A stretch of 64,000 nucleotides of DNA from contig NZ_CATNHF010000003.1 of NCBI RefSeq assembly GCF_950097975.1, forward strand, positions 1-64,000. Direction: 5' to 3'. The notes beneath the pieces were generated by a model, which did no database searches, had not been told where the DNA came from, and worked only from the letters and a program-made list of their open reading frames with translations. The translations under genes were made by a program, and so were the position numbers. Source of the DNA: Microbacterium sp. T2.11-28. Its GTDB lineage: Bacteria > Actinomycetota > Actinomycetes > Actinomycetales > Microbacteriaceae. This document shows, piece after piece, positions 57,213 to 64,000 of the stretch. Within the stretch, counting starts at the first letter, position 1; each line of letters begins with the position of its first letter.

Positions 57213-57376
57213 GGCGGCGACCTGGTTGGGAGGACGGCGGTCGCCGTGAGGGACGGAGCGAAGAGCGCGGCGAGCGCTCGTCAGGCTGCGGTGTGGCGCC
57301 TGTCCCTGGGAGGGGAACGGCGTTGCGCGGTTCCCCTGGCTGTGGGTCTGTGGGGTCTCCCTCTACTCAGTTAGTA

Positions 57377-57422
57377 GTGAATGTGACATTCACAGAGTAG
57401 GGGGTTTCTGCGTGCGGGTCAA
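57377..57422 (-). promoter_or_regulatory. Regulon A promoter-operator 7, without a clear gene
   Basis: Minus strand: TTGACC (57422-57417), 17 bases, TACTCT (57399-57394), then GTGAATGT-N-ACATTCAC at 57377-57393. Between it and the hairpin at 57180 there is GAGGGAG at the expected distance but no ATG, GTG or TTG; the frame that follows runs ~55 codons to a stop inside the hairpin. Either a start codon was lost or a ~180-nt untranslated RNA is made. No other gene was found in 57213-57376. Confidence 0.75.
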
Positions 57423-57448
57423 GCGTCGATCTTGTAGGGATCTTTCTG

Positions 57449-57500
57449 AAATGTCCATTTCGCAGTTGAAATGTCCACGCGATGTCCATATGGACATTTC
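57449..57500. repeat. ATGTCCA repeats with a perfect 16-bp palindrome
   Basis: AAATGTCCA at 57449 and 57469, then ATGTCCATATGGACAT (57482-57497), a perfect palindrome of the same word. The first two copies are 20 bases apart, two helical turns. It looks like an operator cluster, unrelated to regulon A or B words. Confidence 0.65.
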
Positions 57501-58059
57501 GGACGCCGGCCGACCGTCGCGATCATGTGGGCGGCGGTTTCACAGCGCCTCAGCTTCTCTGCTGGATCGCGGCTACGCGATGTCTCCCCTTTCACGTCTG
57601 AGTGGCCATCGGTCTGATCGGGCCATGAGCAGGATCAGTTTCGCGCGTCGCCCCCGCCCTCTGGTTCCGCGCTGCGGGCGTCATCGTCGTGGCAGGCTTC
57701 TTCGCGTCGTTGGTTACCGGTGTCTGCTGCCCCGGCGCCCCCGCCAGCGGAACATCGACGTGCGGAACGTTCGAGCGCTTGACCGCCGGGATCGACAGAT
57801 CACGTGGCTCTGGCTCGCACGGACGGTCATCGTAGGCGCCATCGCGGCGCTCGAGGTGGGCGTCTTCGGTCGAGTCACCCTTGGCCGACTTCCTTGCGGG
57901 CATGGCACTGTTCGGGAGCTCGAGCGGACGCAGGGAGGTCATGAAATTGCCTTTCGCGGATAGCGGAGGCGATGAACGCTGCGTTCACCTATGGTTGGGG
58001 TCGTGGTCGCATTGCGCCCATACGATGTGCGGCGAACCCGAAAGGTGATCACCGGCTAC
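57501..58059. other. Transition region without a firm gene
   Basis: No frame here is convincing. A 116-codon minus-strand frame (57592-57942) has AAAGG near its start but an implausible composition; a plus-strand frame around 57645-57840 encodes a membrane-like FRAAGVIVVAGFFASLVTGVCCPG stretch without a start codon, perhaps a gene remnant. A perfect palindrome TGAACGC-T-GCGTTCA sits at 57973-57987, about 75 bases before the RpiR-type gene. The plasmid-like gene organisation ends here. Confidence 0.4.
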
Positions 58060-58982
58060 ATGAACTCGCCCCTCAACGAGCCGCCGCTCGGCGGAACCAT
58101 CGACCACATCCTCTCGATCCTGCCGTCGCTCGTACCGAGCGCGCAGCGCGTCGCCCGCATCTGCGCCGAGCGACCCCACGACGTGGTCGACATGTCGGGC
58201 GCCGACCTCGCCGAAGCCGCCAACACGTCGCCGGCCACCGTCAGCCGCACCGCCCAGGCGCTGGGGCTGCGCAGCTTTCAGCACCTGCGCATGCTGCTCG
58301 TGCGTGACCTCGCCGCCGACGCCACCGCCGCGCCCGACGCACCCGCCGGCACCGAGGGCTTTCTGCGGTGGCTGGCCGAGGGGCGGGTGGGATGCTGCAG
58401 ACCGCGCTCGCCTCGATCGACCCGGTCGCGTTCGACGCCGCTGCCGACGCCATCGCCCGCGCGCCGCGCCTGCTGATCTCGGGCACCGGCGCCTCGCACG
58501 CCGCCGCCCAGGCGTCGGCCGTCGCGTTCGCCGTCAACGGCCGGCCCTGCGAAGCGCCCGCTGACGGCGTGGTCGCCCACCTCACCGCCCGCGTGCTCGC
58601 CCCCGGTGATGTGTGCCTCATCGTCAGCTCGAGTGGCGCCAACTCGGTGACCCTCGCGGTTGCGGACGCCGCCGTCGACGCCGGCGCCACCGTGATCGGG
58701 GTCACGAGCTTCGCCCGTACCCCGCTCACCACCCGCGCCGACCACCTGCTCGTCGCCGGTGCGCGCTTCCAGGCGTGGGATCAAGGCATTCTCGGCAGCG
58801 GGCTCGTACAGCTGCTCGTGCTCAACGCCCTGCAGATCGCCGTCGCCGACCGCATGAGCGACGCCGCCGACCGCGCGCGCCTCGCGGTGCGCGAAGAGGT
58901 GCTCGACATCGTCGCCGACGACGGCTCCGACGCCGAGGCATCCGACGTGCCAGACGTTATCGACCACGGCGATGGGCGTTGA
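58060..58982 (+). pseudogene. RpiR-family regulator, frameshifted
   Basis: An N-terminal HTH_6 domain (IDHILSILPSLVPSAQRVARIC...ADLAEAANTSPATVSRTAQALGLRSFQHLRMLL) is in one frame up to about 58385. The SIS sugar-phosphate-sensing domain (SIDPVAFDAAADAIARAPRLLISGTGASHAA...VCLIVSSSGANSVTLAVA) continues in another frame to 58982. The shift lies in the G-rich stretch near 58380-58395. RpiR proteins control sugar-phosphate genes; downstream are phosphatase-type and ABC-transporter remnants. A sequencing error is the alternative. Confidence 0.7.
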
Positions 58983-59084
58983 CACTCCGTTTGCAGGAAA
59001 TTCACTTTCCTCGATTGCAATAGCTCTGCAAGCGGATTTCGCGGGAAGGCCCCGGTTCGTCAGGTCGCTTGCAGAAGGCGACTC

Positions 59085-59918
59085 ATGGGAACGATCCAGC
59101 TCTCTGGTGTCGGTCGCTCCTTCAAGAGCACCGCCGCCGTCAGTGATATCGACCTGATCATCGAAGACGCCGCCGCGCAGATCACCGAGTCCACCGGTGC
59201 CCCCTCGATGAGCGCGTCGTGCGTGATCACCGGCGGCAGCTGGTGCATGCAGGGCCTCTTCCTCTCGAACGGCGCCCAGGTGCTGAGCGATGACCGCACG
59301 ACGATCGAGTTCGGCTCGGACGCCGCGATCGATACGGTCGCGACCTTCACCGAGATGTACGAGGACGGCGTGCTCACCAACGAGGACTTCACCAGCCAGT
59401 ACGAGGCGTTCGCGCAGGGGAAGACCGCGATCCACGTCAACAGCTCGGCCCTGCAGGGCGCGTTCATGATGGGCGCCGAGGCCGGTGGCTGGACCCTCGA
59501 CGCTCACACCCTGCCCGCGTTCGGAGACCAGGCGGTCGTGCCCACCAACTCGGGCTCGTTCCTCGCGATGTTCGCCACCGACCCCGCCAAGCAGGCCGCC
59601 GCGTGGGAGCTCATGCAGTTCATGACCAGCCCCCGCGCCTACGAGATCATCTCGACCCAGATCGGGTACCTACCGCTGCGCAGCAGCATGGCCGACGAGG
59701 GCGGACCGCTCTATGACTGGGTCGAAGCCAACCCGCTCGTGAAGCCCAACCTCGAGCAGCTCGACGCGCTCGAGCCGTGGGTGTCGTACCCCGGCGACAG
59801 CTACGCCCAGGTCGACCAGGTGCTCGCCACCGCCATCGAAGACGCGGTCTTCTACGGCGCCGACCCGGCCGCCACTATGACCGAGGCCGCCGAGCGCGCG
59901 CAGGGGCTGATCGAATGA
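59085..59918 (+). pseudogene. Deletion fusion of an ABC ATPase start to a solute-binding protein end
   Basis: The first ~28 codons (MGTIQLSGVGRSFKSTAAVSDIDLIIED) are the start of a MalK/UgpC-type ABC ATPase. From about codon 30 the frame continues as the C-terminal ~245 residues of a family 1 extracellular solute-binding protein (FLSNGAQVLSDDRTTIEFGS; AWELMQFMTSPRAYEIISTQIGYLP). No signal peptide, Walker motifs or N-lobe remain. An in-frame deletion must have joined two genes of a sugar/glycerol-phosphate ABC operon and removed everything between them. Likely nonfunctional as a transporter. It overlaps the phosphatase gene by four bases. Confidence 0.75.
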
Positions 59919-60745
59919 CCATCGACCTCGACCTGACGCCTTCGGCGACGGATGCCGCGGCCGCTTCGTCGCCGGATGCCGCGACCGCGGCGCCTCGTGA
60001 GCGTCGCCACGCCGTGGCCGGCCTCTACAACCTGCGCGACACCGGCGGCTACCGTGCAGCCGGCGGCACCAGCCGGTGGGGCAAGCTGCTGCGGTCAGAT
60101 GCTCTGCACCGCATCGACGCGACCGGTCGCGACCGGCTGGCCGAGATCGGCGTCGCCCACATCATCGACCTGCGCGGCGGCGACGAGCGCGCCACAGCGC
60201 CGAGCGCGGTCGACGGGCTCGAGGTCACCGTGCACCACCTGCCCGTGTTCGACGACGCCGACCCGGCCGCGCAGGCCACCACGCACGTCGGACTCGTGCC
60301 CGTCTACGACCACATCGTCGACGAGCGCGGGGCGCAGCTGGTCGACGCGATCCGGGTGATCATCGCGGCTGACGACGACGACGCGGTGCTCGTGCACTGC
60401 ACCGCCGGCAAAGACCGCACCGGTCTCGTCGTGGCCTTCGCGCTCGCCGCCGCCGGGGTCGACCGCGACGACGTCGTGGCCGACTACGCCGCCACCGCCG
60501 AGAACCTGCGCGGCGAGTGGTCAGACGCGATGACCGCCGTCTTCGAACAGCGCGGCATCGAACTGACCGCGGGAATGGTCGAACTCATCACCGAGAGCCC
60601 CGCCGAGGTGCTCGAGGCGCTGCTCGAGCGCATCGACCGCGAGCACGGGTCGATCAGCGCCTACCTCCTCGCCCACGGACTCACCCCCACCGAGCTCGAG
60701 CGTCTCACCGCCGTGATCATCGACCCCGCCGCCACCGCGGTCTGA
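59915..60745 (+). CDS. Tyrosine phosphatase-like protein (Y_phosphatase3)
   Basis: 276 aa. The N-terminus has LYNLRDTGGYRA followed by a rhodanese-like core and the Cys-based active site HCTAGKDRTG (C-x5-R). Family members hydrolyse phosphotyrosine or phosphoinositide-like substrates. Location next to an ABC sugar/glycerol-phosphate remnant suggests a role in organophosphate use. Confidence 0.75.
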   Translation: MTIDLDLTPSATDAAAASSPDAATAAPRERRHAVAGLYNLRDTGGYRAAGGTSRWGKLLRSDALHRIDATGRDRLAEIGVAHIIDLRGGDERATAPSAVDGLEVTVHHLPVFDDADPAAQATTHVGLVPVYDHIVDERGAQLVDAIRVIIAADDDDAVLVHCTAGKDRTGLVVAFALAAAGVDRDDVVADYAATAENLRGEWSDAMTAVFEQRGIELTAGMVELITESPAEVLEALLERIDREHGSISAYLLAHGLTPTELERLTAVIIDPAATAV

Positions 60746-60763
60746 TCGGAAGGAACACACACC

Positions 60764-61669
60764 ATGTCGCACATCGCGAGCCAGCATCCCGCTCCCGAGC
60801 ACTTCATCCTGCATGTCTCTGACACCCACTTCGTGGGCGACGGCGACCTGCTGCACGAGCGCATCGACAGTGACAAGAACCTCGCAGAGCTGTTCGACGG
60901 CTTCACCAAGGCCAACGCCCGCCCCGAAGCGATCGTGTTCACCGGCGACCTCGCCGACACCGGCCGCCCCGACGCCTACGAGCGCCTGCGGGCCATCGTC
61001 GAGCCCGCCGCCGAGAAGCTCGGTGCCCAGGTGATCTGGGTGATGGGCAATCACGACGAGCGCGTCGCGTTCCGCCGCGGCCTGCTCGACGAGGAGGCCG
61101 ACCAGTCCGAGCCCGTCGACCGCGTCTACGACGTCAACGGTCTGCGCATCATCGCGCTCGACTCGACGGTGCCCGGGCAGCACCACGGCGAGATCAGCGA
61201 CGAGCAGTTGGCGTGGCTGCGCCGCGAGCTCGAAGTCCCCGCGCCCGACGGCACCCTCATCGCGCTGCACCACCCGCCCGTGCCGAGCCCGATCGGGCTC
61301 ATCGCCCTGGTCGAGCTGCGCGACCAGGAGCGCCTCGCCGAGGTCATCCGGGGCACCGACGTGCGCGGCATCCTGGGCGGTCACCTGCACTACTCGACCA
61401 CCAGCACGTTCGCGGGCGTGCCCGTGTCGGTCGCGTCGGCGACCTGCTACACGCAGGACCTCGCCGTCGCCTACCCCGGTGCCCGCGGCCAGGACGGCGG
61501 CCAGTCCTACAACCTCGTGCACGTCTACGGCGACCGGGTGCTGCACTCCGTCGTGCCGATCGGGCAGTTCCCGACCGTCTACGAGATGACTCCCGAGATG
61601 CTCGAGGCGTTCATGAACATGACCCCCGACGAGCAGCTCGCCGCCGTCAACGCGTCGGCGGGAGAGTAG
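60764..61669 (+). CDS. Class III phosphodiesterase/metallophosphoesterase
   Basis: 301 aa with GAAGGAA upstream. All metallophosphoesterase motifs are visible: SDTHF, GDLADTG, GNHDE, HHPP and GHLHY. GpdQ/CpdA-type members cleave glycerophosphodiesters or cyclic nucleotides. Paired with the phosphatase, it supports glycerol-phosphate or similar metabolism for this cluster. Confidence 0.8.
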   Translation: MSHIASQHPAPEHFILHVSDTHFVGDGDLLHERIDSDKNLAELFDGFTKANARPEAIVFTGDLADTGRPDAYERLRAIVEPAAEKLGAQVIWVMGNHDERVAFRRGLLDEEADQSEPVDRVYDVNGLRIIALDSTVPGQHHGEISDEQLAWLRRELEVPAPDGTLIALHHPPVPSPIGLIALVELRDQERLAEVIRGTDVRGILGGHLHYSTTSTFAGVPVSVASATCYTQDLAVAYPGARGQDGGQSYNLVHVYGDRVLHSVVPIGQFPTVYEMTPEMLEAFMNMTPDEQLAAVNASAGE

Positions 61670-61723
61670 TCAGCCCGTGAACAATAATGTCTCGTATCTA
61701 CATCTCCTCGAACGGAGCAGTTC

Positions 61724-62890
61724 ATGACGGATTCCACGCTCGGCGCAGTCTCTGCGACCGCGATCACGAACACCAGGGTCTTCGACGGACACAGTCTGAG
61801 CGCCCCCACGACGGTCGTCGTCCAGCCCGACGGGCGCATCGGTGACGTATCAGCGGATGCGGTCGTCGTCGGTGCCGCTGTCGTCAACGCGGAAGGTACG
61901 GTGCTCCTTCCTGGCCTGATCGACTGTCACATGCACCTGAAGGGGCGCGAGTCCCTCGAGACGCTCGCCACGTACGGTGTCACCACCGGCCTGGACATGG
62001 CGACATGGCCCGCATCACAGTTCCAGTCGTTGCGGGGACTGAGGGGAGTCGCTGACTTCCGCACCGCCGGCATGGCGGCGACATCTCAGGGCAGCACGCA
62101 CAGCCGCATTCCGACCTATCCGGACGTCGCGCTGGTCGATTCCCCCGACAAGGCGGAGCGGTTCGTCGAGGTGCAGGTGGCAGACGGGGTGGATTACATC
62201 AAGATCATCGCCGATCTGCCCGGTCCCACCCAGGACGTGCTCGATGCACTCGTGGCTGCTGCGCACGCGCGGGGGCTCAAGGTCATCGCGCACGCAGCCC
62301 TGTACGAAGCTGTGCGTATGAGCCTCGCTGCGGGGGCCGACATGATCACCCATGCTCCACTCGACCGCGCGCTCGACGATGCGACGGCTGAGACGATGCT
62401 CGCCCAGGGCACGGTGTTCATCCCGACCTTGACGATGATGAAAGGCGTCGCCGCGAATCTCACCGCAGCGGGCGTTCCCGGTGTGAGCTATGCACACGCC
62501 CACGAGAGCACGCGCGCGATGCATGCCGCGGGCGTTCCGGTCCTGGCCGGCACCGACGCCTACATCGGGTCCTTCACACGGGCATCGCCGCCATACGGCG
62601 AGAGCATGCACGACGAAGACGCCTACATCGGGCTCCTCGAACGGGCAATGCCGCCATACGGCGAGAGCATGCACGACGAACTCGCTCTGCTCGTGGACGC
62701 CGGCCTGTCAACAGCCGAAGCGCTGCGCGCTGCCACCTCGACGGCCGCGCACGCGTTCTCACTCGACGATCGGGGGGCGATCACCCCCGGATTGCGAGCC
62801 GACCTCGTGCTGGTGGACGGCGATCCGCTCACCGACATCGCTGCCGCGCGTCGCGTTCTGCGTGTGTGGTGCGGCGGCATCGAGGTGTGA
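61724..62890 (+). CDS. Amidohydrolase with an internal duplication
   Basis: 388 aa, metal-dependent amidohydrolase: LLPGLIDCHMHL (two His), VDYIKIIAD with a lysine where the family carboxylates, AHAALYEAV and ITHAP for further His ligands, and GTDAY for the catalytic Asp. A 21-residue piece (DAYIG..., ending PYGESMHDE) occurs twice in a row; relatives have one copy before ELALLVDAGLS. The duplication follows the catalytic Asp and may harm activity. Substrate unknown. Confidence 0.75.
   Translation: MTDSTLGAVSATAITNTRVFDGHSLSAPTTVVVQPDGRIGDVSADAVVVGAAVVNAEGTVLLPGLIDCHMHLKGRESLETLATYGVTTGLDMATWPASQFQSLRGLRGVADFRTAGMAATSQGSTHSRIPTYPDVALVDSPDKAERFVEVQVADGVDYIKIIADLPGPTQDVLDALVAAAHARGLKVIAHAALYEAVRMSLAAGADMITHAPLDRALDDATAETMLAQGTVFIPTLTMMKGVAANLTAAGVPGVSYAHAHESTRAMHAAGVPVLAGTDAYIGSFTRASPPYGESMHDEDAYIGLLERAMPPYGESMHDELALLVDAGLSTAEALRAATSTAAHAFSLDDRGAITPGLRADLVLVDGDPLTDIAAARRVLRVWCGGIEV
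62555..62680 (+). repeat. 63-bp tandem duplication inside the amidohydrolase gene
   Basis: 62555-62617 and 62618-62680 are near-identical units, both starting GACGCCTACATCGGG and ending GCATGCACGACGAA; a few mismatches lie in the middle. The reading frame is kept (21 codons). Confidence 0.85.
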
Positions 62891-62912
62891 GGGCGTCCTC
62901 TCGACCGCGGTG

Positions 62913-63562
62913 TCACTCCACGGCGGTGTTCGCGCCGTGGTGCCACGCGAGCACCCGGTTCTCGACGACGATGAGCAGCAGGTTGAACACGTACCCGAAG
63001 ATCCCGATGAGCACGATGCCCGACCACATGTCCGTGATCGCGAACGACCTCTGCGACTGAAGAACGAAGACGCCGATCCCGTTGCCTCCCGCCATCATCT
63101 CGCTCACGACGACCATGATGAGCGCGAGCGAAAGACTCGTGCGCATTCCGGCAAAGATCTGCGGAGCTGCCGCGGGAAGTGCGACCTGCAACTCGTAGCG
63201 GAACCAGTGGATGCCGTACACCCGGGCGGTCTCGCGCAGTCCGGGGTCCATTCCTCTGATTGCAGCTTCGGTATTGAGGAGCACGGGCCAGAGGCAGATG
63301 AAGGTGATCAGAATCACCTTCGCGGTGTCGTCGAGGCCCAGCACGATGATGACGAGGGGAATCAACGCGACCGCAGGGATCGCGCGCAGGAACTCGAGCA
63401 CGGGTGCGAACATCGCCTGGAGGCGGTGCGCCTGACCGAGAACGAACCCCACGACCACGCCGATGACCACAGCGCCGATGAACCCGATCATCATCCTGGA
63501 AAGACTCGGCAAGACGTCGCTCGCCATCCGCGCGAAGAGCCAGTTCTCCTGGAAAGCGACTA
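62913..63562 (-). pseudogene. ABC transporter permease, cut at the N-terminus by an IS
   Basis: SsuC/TauC-type permease. The EAA loop (ETARVYGIHWFRYELQVALPAAAPQIFAG) and five membrane helices remain, but the frame runs through ATG 63527 up to the IS edge (FQENWLFARMASDV continues upstream of the ATG), so the first helix and start are lost. Such permeases carry sulfonates, taurine or nitrate-like solutes. Confidence 0.8.
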
Positions 63563-64000
63563 GGGCGTGTCTCCCAAAGGTTTGGGCTGGTCGCTGGAAC
63601 GCTCGGTGTGTGTCTCGAACGGAGTTGCTGACTGATGCGCAGTGGGAGCTGATTGCTCCGTTGATGCCGTCCTCGCAGGGGCGTCGTGGTCGGCCGTTCG
63701 CCGATCATCGCACCGTGGTGGAGGGCATCATCTATCGCTACCGGACCGGGATCGCGTGGCGGGACTTACCCGGGTGCTTCGGGCCGTGGCAGACGGTGTG
63801 GAAGCGGCACCGCCGCTTCAGCGGTGATGGGACGTGGGACAAGATCCACAGCGTCCTGCTGGCCCATGCCGACGCCGCCGGGCTGATCGACTGGGAAGTC
63901 TCGGTGGACTCCACGATCAACCGCGCCCATCAGCACGCCACCAACCTGCCCCGGGACACAGGGGGACCTGACGAATTACACGAATCTGCGCATCGAGCCG
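63563..64000 (+). mobile_element. IS5-family insertion sequence, incomplete at the window edge
   Basis: Begins GGGCGTGTCTCCCAAAGG at 63563, a typical terminal repeat of this family, next to CTA (63560-63562) as the probable target. It splits the ABC permease gene. The right end lies outside the window. Confidence 0.75.
63610..64000 (+). CDS. IS5-family transposase, partial
   Basis: GTG 63610, open to the window end (130 codons). LLTDAQWELIAPLMP, GRPFADHRTVVEGIIYRYRTGIAWRDLP and FGPWQTVWKRHRRFSGDGTWDKI are the DUF4096 N-domain of IS5/IS427-type transposases; SVDSTINRAHQHA contains the first catalytic Asp. The C-terminal catalytic part is beyond the window. Confidence 0.8.
   Translation, partial: MSRTELLTDAQWELIAPLMPSSQGRRGRPFADHRTVVEGIIYRYRTGIAWRDLPGCFGPWQTVWKRHRRFSGDGTWDKIHSVLLAHADAAGLIDWEVSVDSTINRAHQHATNLPRDTGGPDELHESAHRA

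Noticed and set aside
57592..57942. 116-codon minus-strand frame as a gene
   Set aside because: It has a possible ribosome site, but the protein is Pro/Arg/Asp-rich without hydrophobic core or homology I can recall.
1..64000. Integrase, attachment sites and tRNA genes, which would mark an integrative element
   Set aside because: I found no tyrosine or serine integrase, no direct att-like repeat pair and no tRNA, so an integrated element is less likely than a plasmid.

Overview
The window is GC-rich actinobacterial DNA, most likely from a Microbacteriaceae-type host; that placement rests on GC content, codon use and gene families, not on a marker gene. Positions 1 to about 57,200 read as the backbone of a large conjugative plasmid. 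The strongest clue to its physical form is at the left: one very long protein joins a plasmid primase/helicase to a C-terminal Tap (telomere-associated) domain, and it is translationally coupled to a Tpg-family terminal protein. This pair maintains the ends of linear replicons in Streptomyces, so the element is probably a linear plasmid. The first ~160 bases are palindrome-rich and could be subtelomeric.

Layout. 159-2285: an Arr-like ADP-ribosyltransferase-fold protein and HTH regulators. 2332-8880: tpg, primase-Tap, a ribbon-helix-helix (RHH) gene, a candidate small RNA and an iteron cluster that may be the replication origin. 8881-11900: a gene of unknown function, a BrnT/BrnA-like toxin-antitoxin pair and another unknown. 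11901-23989: a complete Tad/Flp pilus locus (prepilin peptidase, TadE/G-like pseudopilins, TadC, TadB, TadA/CpaF, CpaE, CpaB) with secreted and LysM/BTAD accessory proteins. 24108-25972: parA, an RHH partner and a ~440-bp array of GCGC words spaced 11-12 bp apart, a likely centromere. 26240-27004: a sigma-factor-like regulator. 27317-39649: a Tcp-type Gram-positive type IV secretion operon (TcpC, small membrane proteins, VirB4, VirB6, SLT/M23 hydrolase), a duplicated RHH protein and an FtsK/TcpA translocase. 39719-57111: many small genes typical of a plasmid leading region, including ArdC antirestriction, a Mom-like DNA modification enzyme, an MmeI-like restriction-modification enzyme, an OB-fold protein, a secreted HNH nuclease and DUF3560/DUF3846 proteins. 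57,400-64,000: a different, decayed segment (frameshifted RpiR regulator, an ABC-transporter deletion fusion, two phosphatase-type enzymes, an amidohydrolase with an internal duplication, and an ABC permease cut by an IS5-family element).

Two element-wide regulatory codes are visible. Regulon A: seven full copies of the palindrome GTGAATGT-N-ACATTCAC lie just downstream of the -10 box of promoters, six of them TTGAC/TTGCG-N17-TANNNT or CATACT types. These precede an HTH regulator gene, ardC, the DUF3846/mom-like genes, the OB-fold operon, the DUF3560 operon and others; half-sites lie at parA and a second regulator gene. This layout fits a repressor-controlled set of establishment genes switched on when the plasmid enters a repressor-free recipient. 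Regulon B: eight copies of TGTCCGCGAA-N13-GRCCTATAC with invariant spacing, each oriented toward a gene, look like promoters (CGCGAA-N17-TATAC). They drive the pilin operon, the conjugation operon, the TcpA translocase and several leading-region operons. The sigma-like protein at 26240-27004, divergent from one of them, is a candidate for reading this code.
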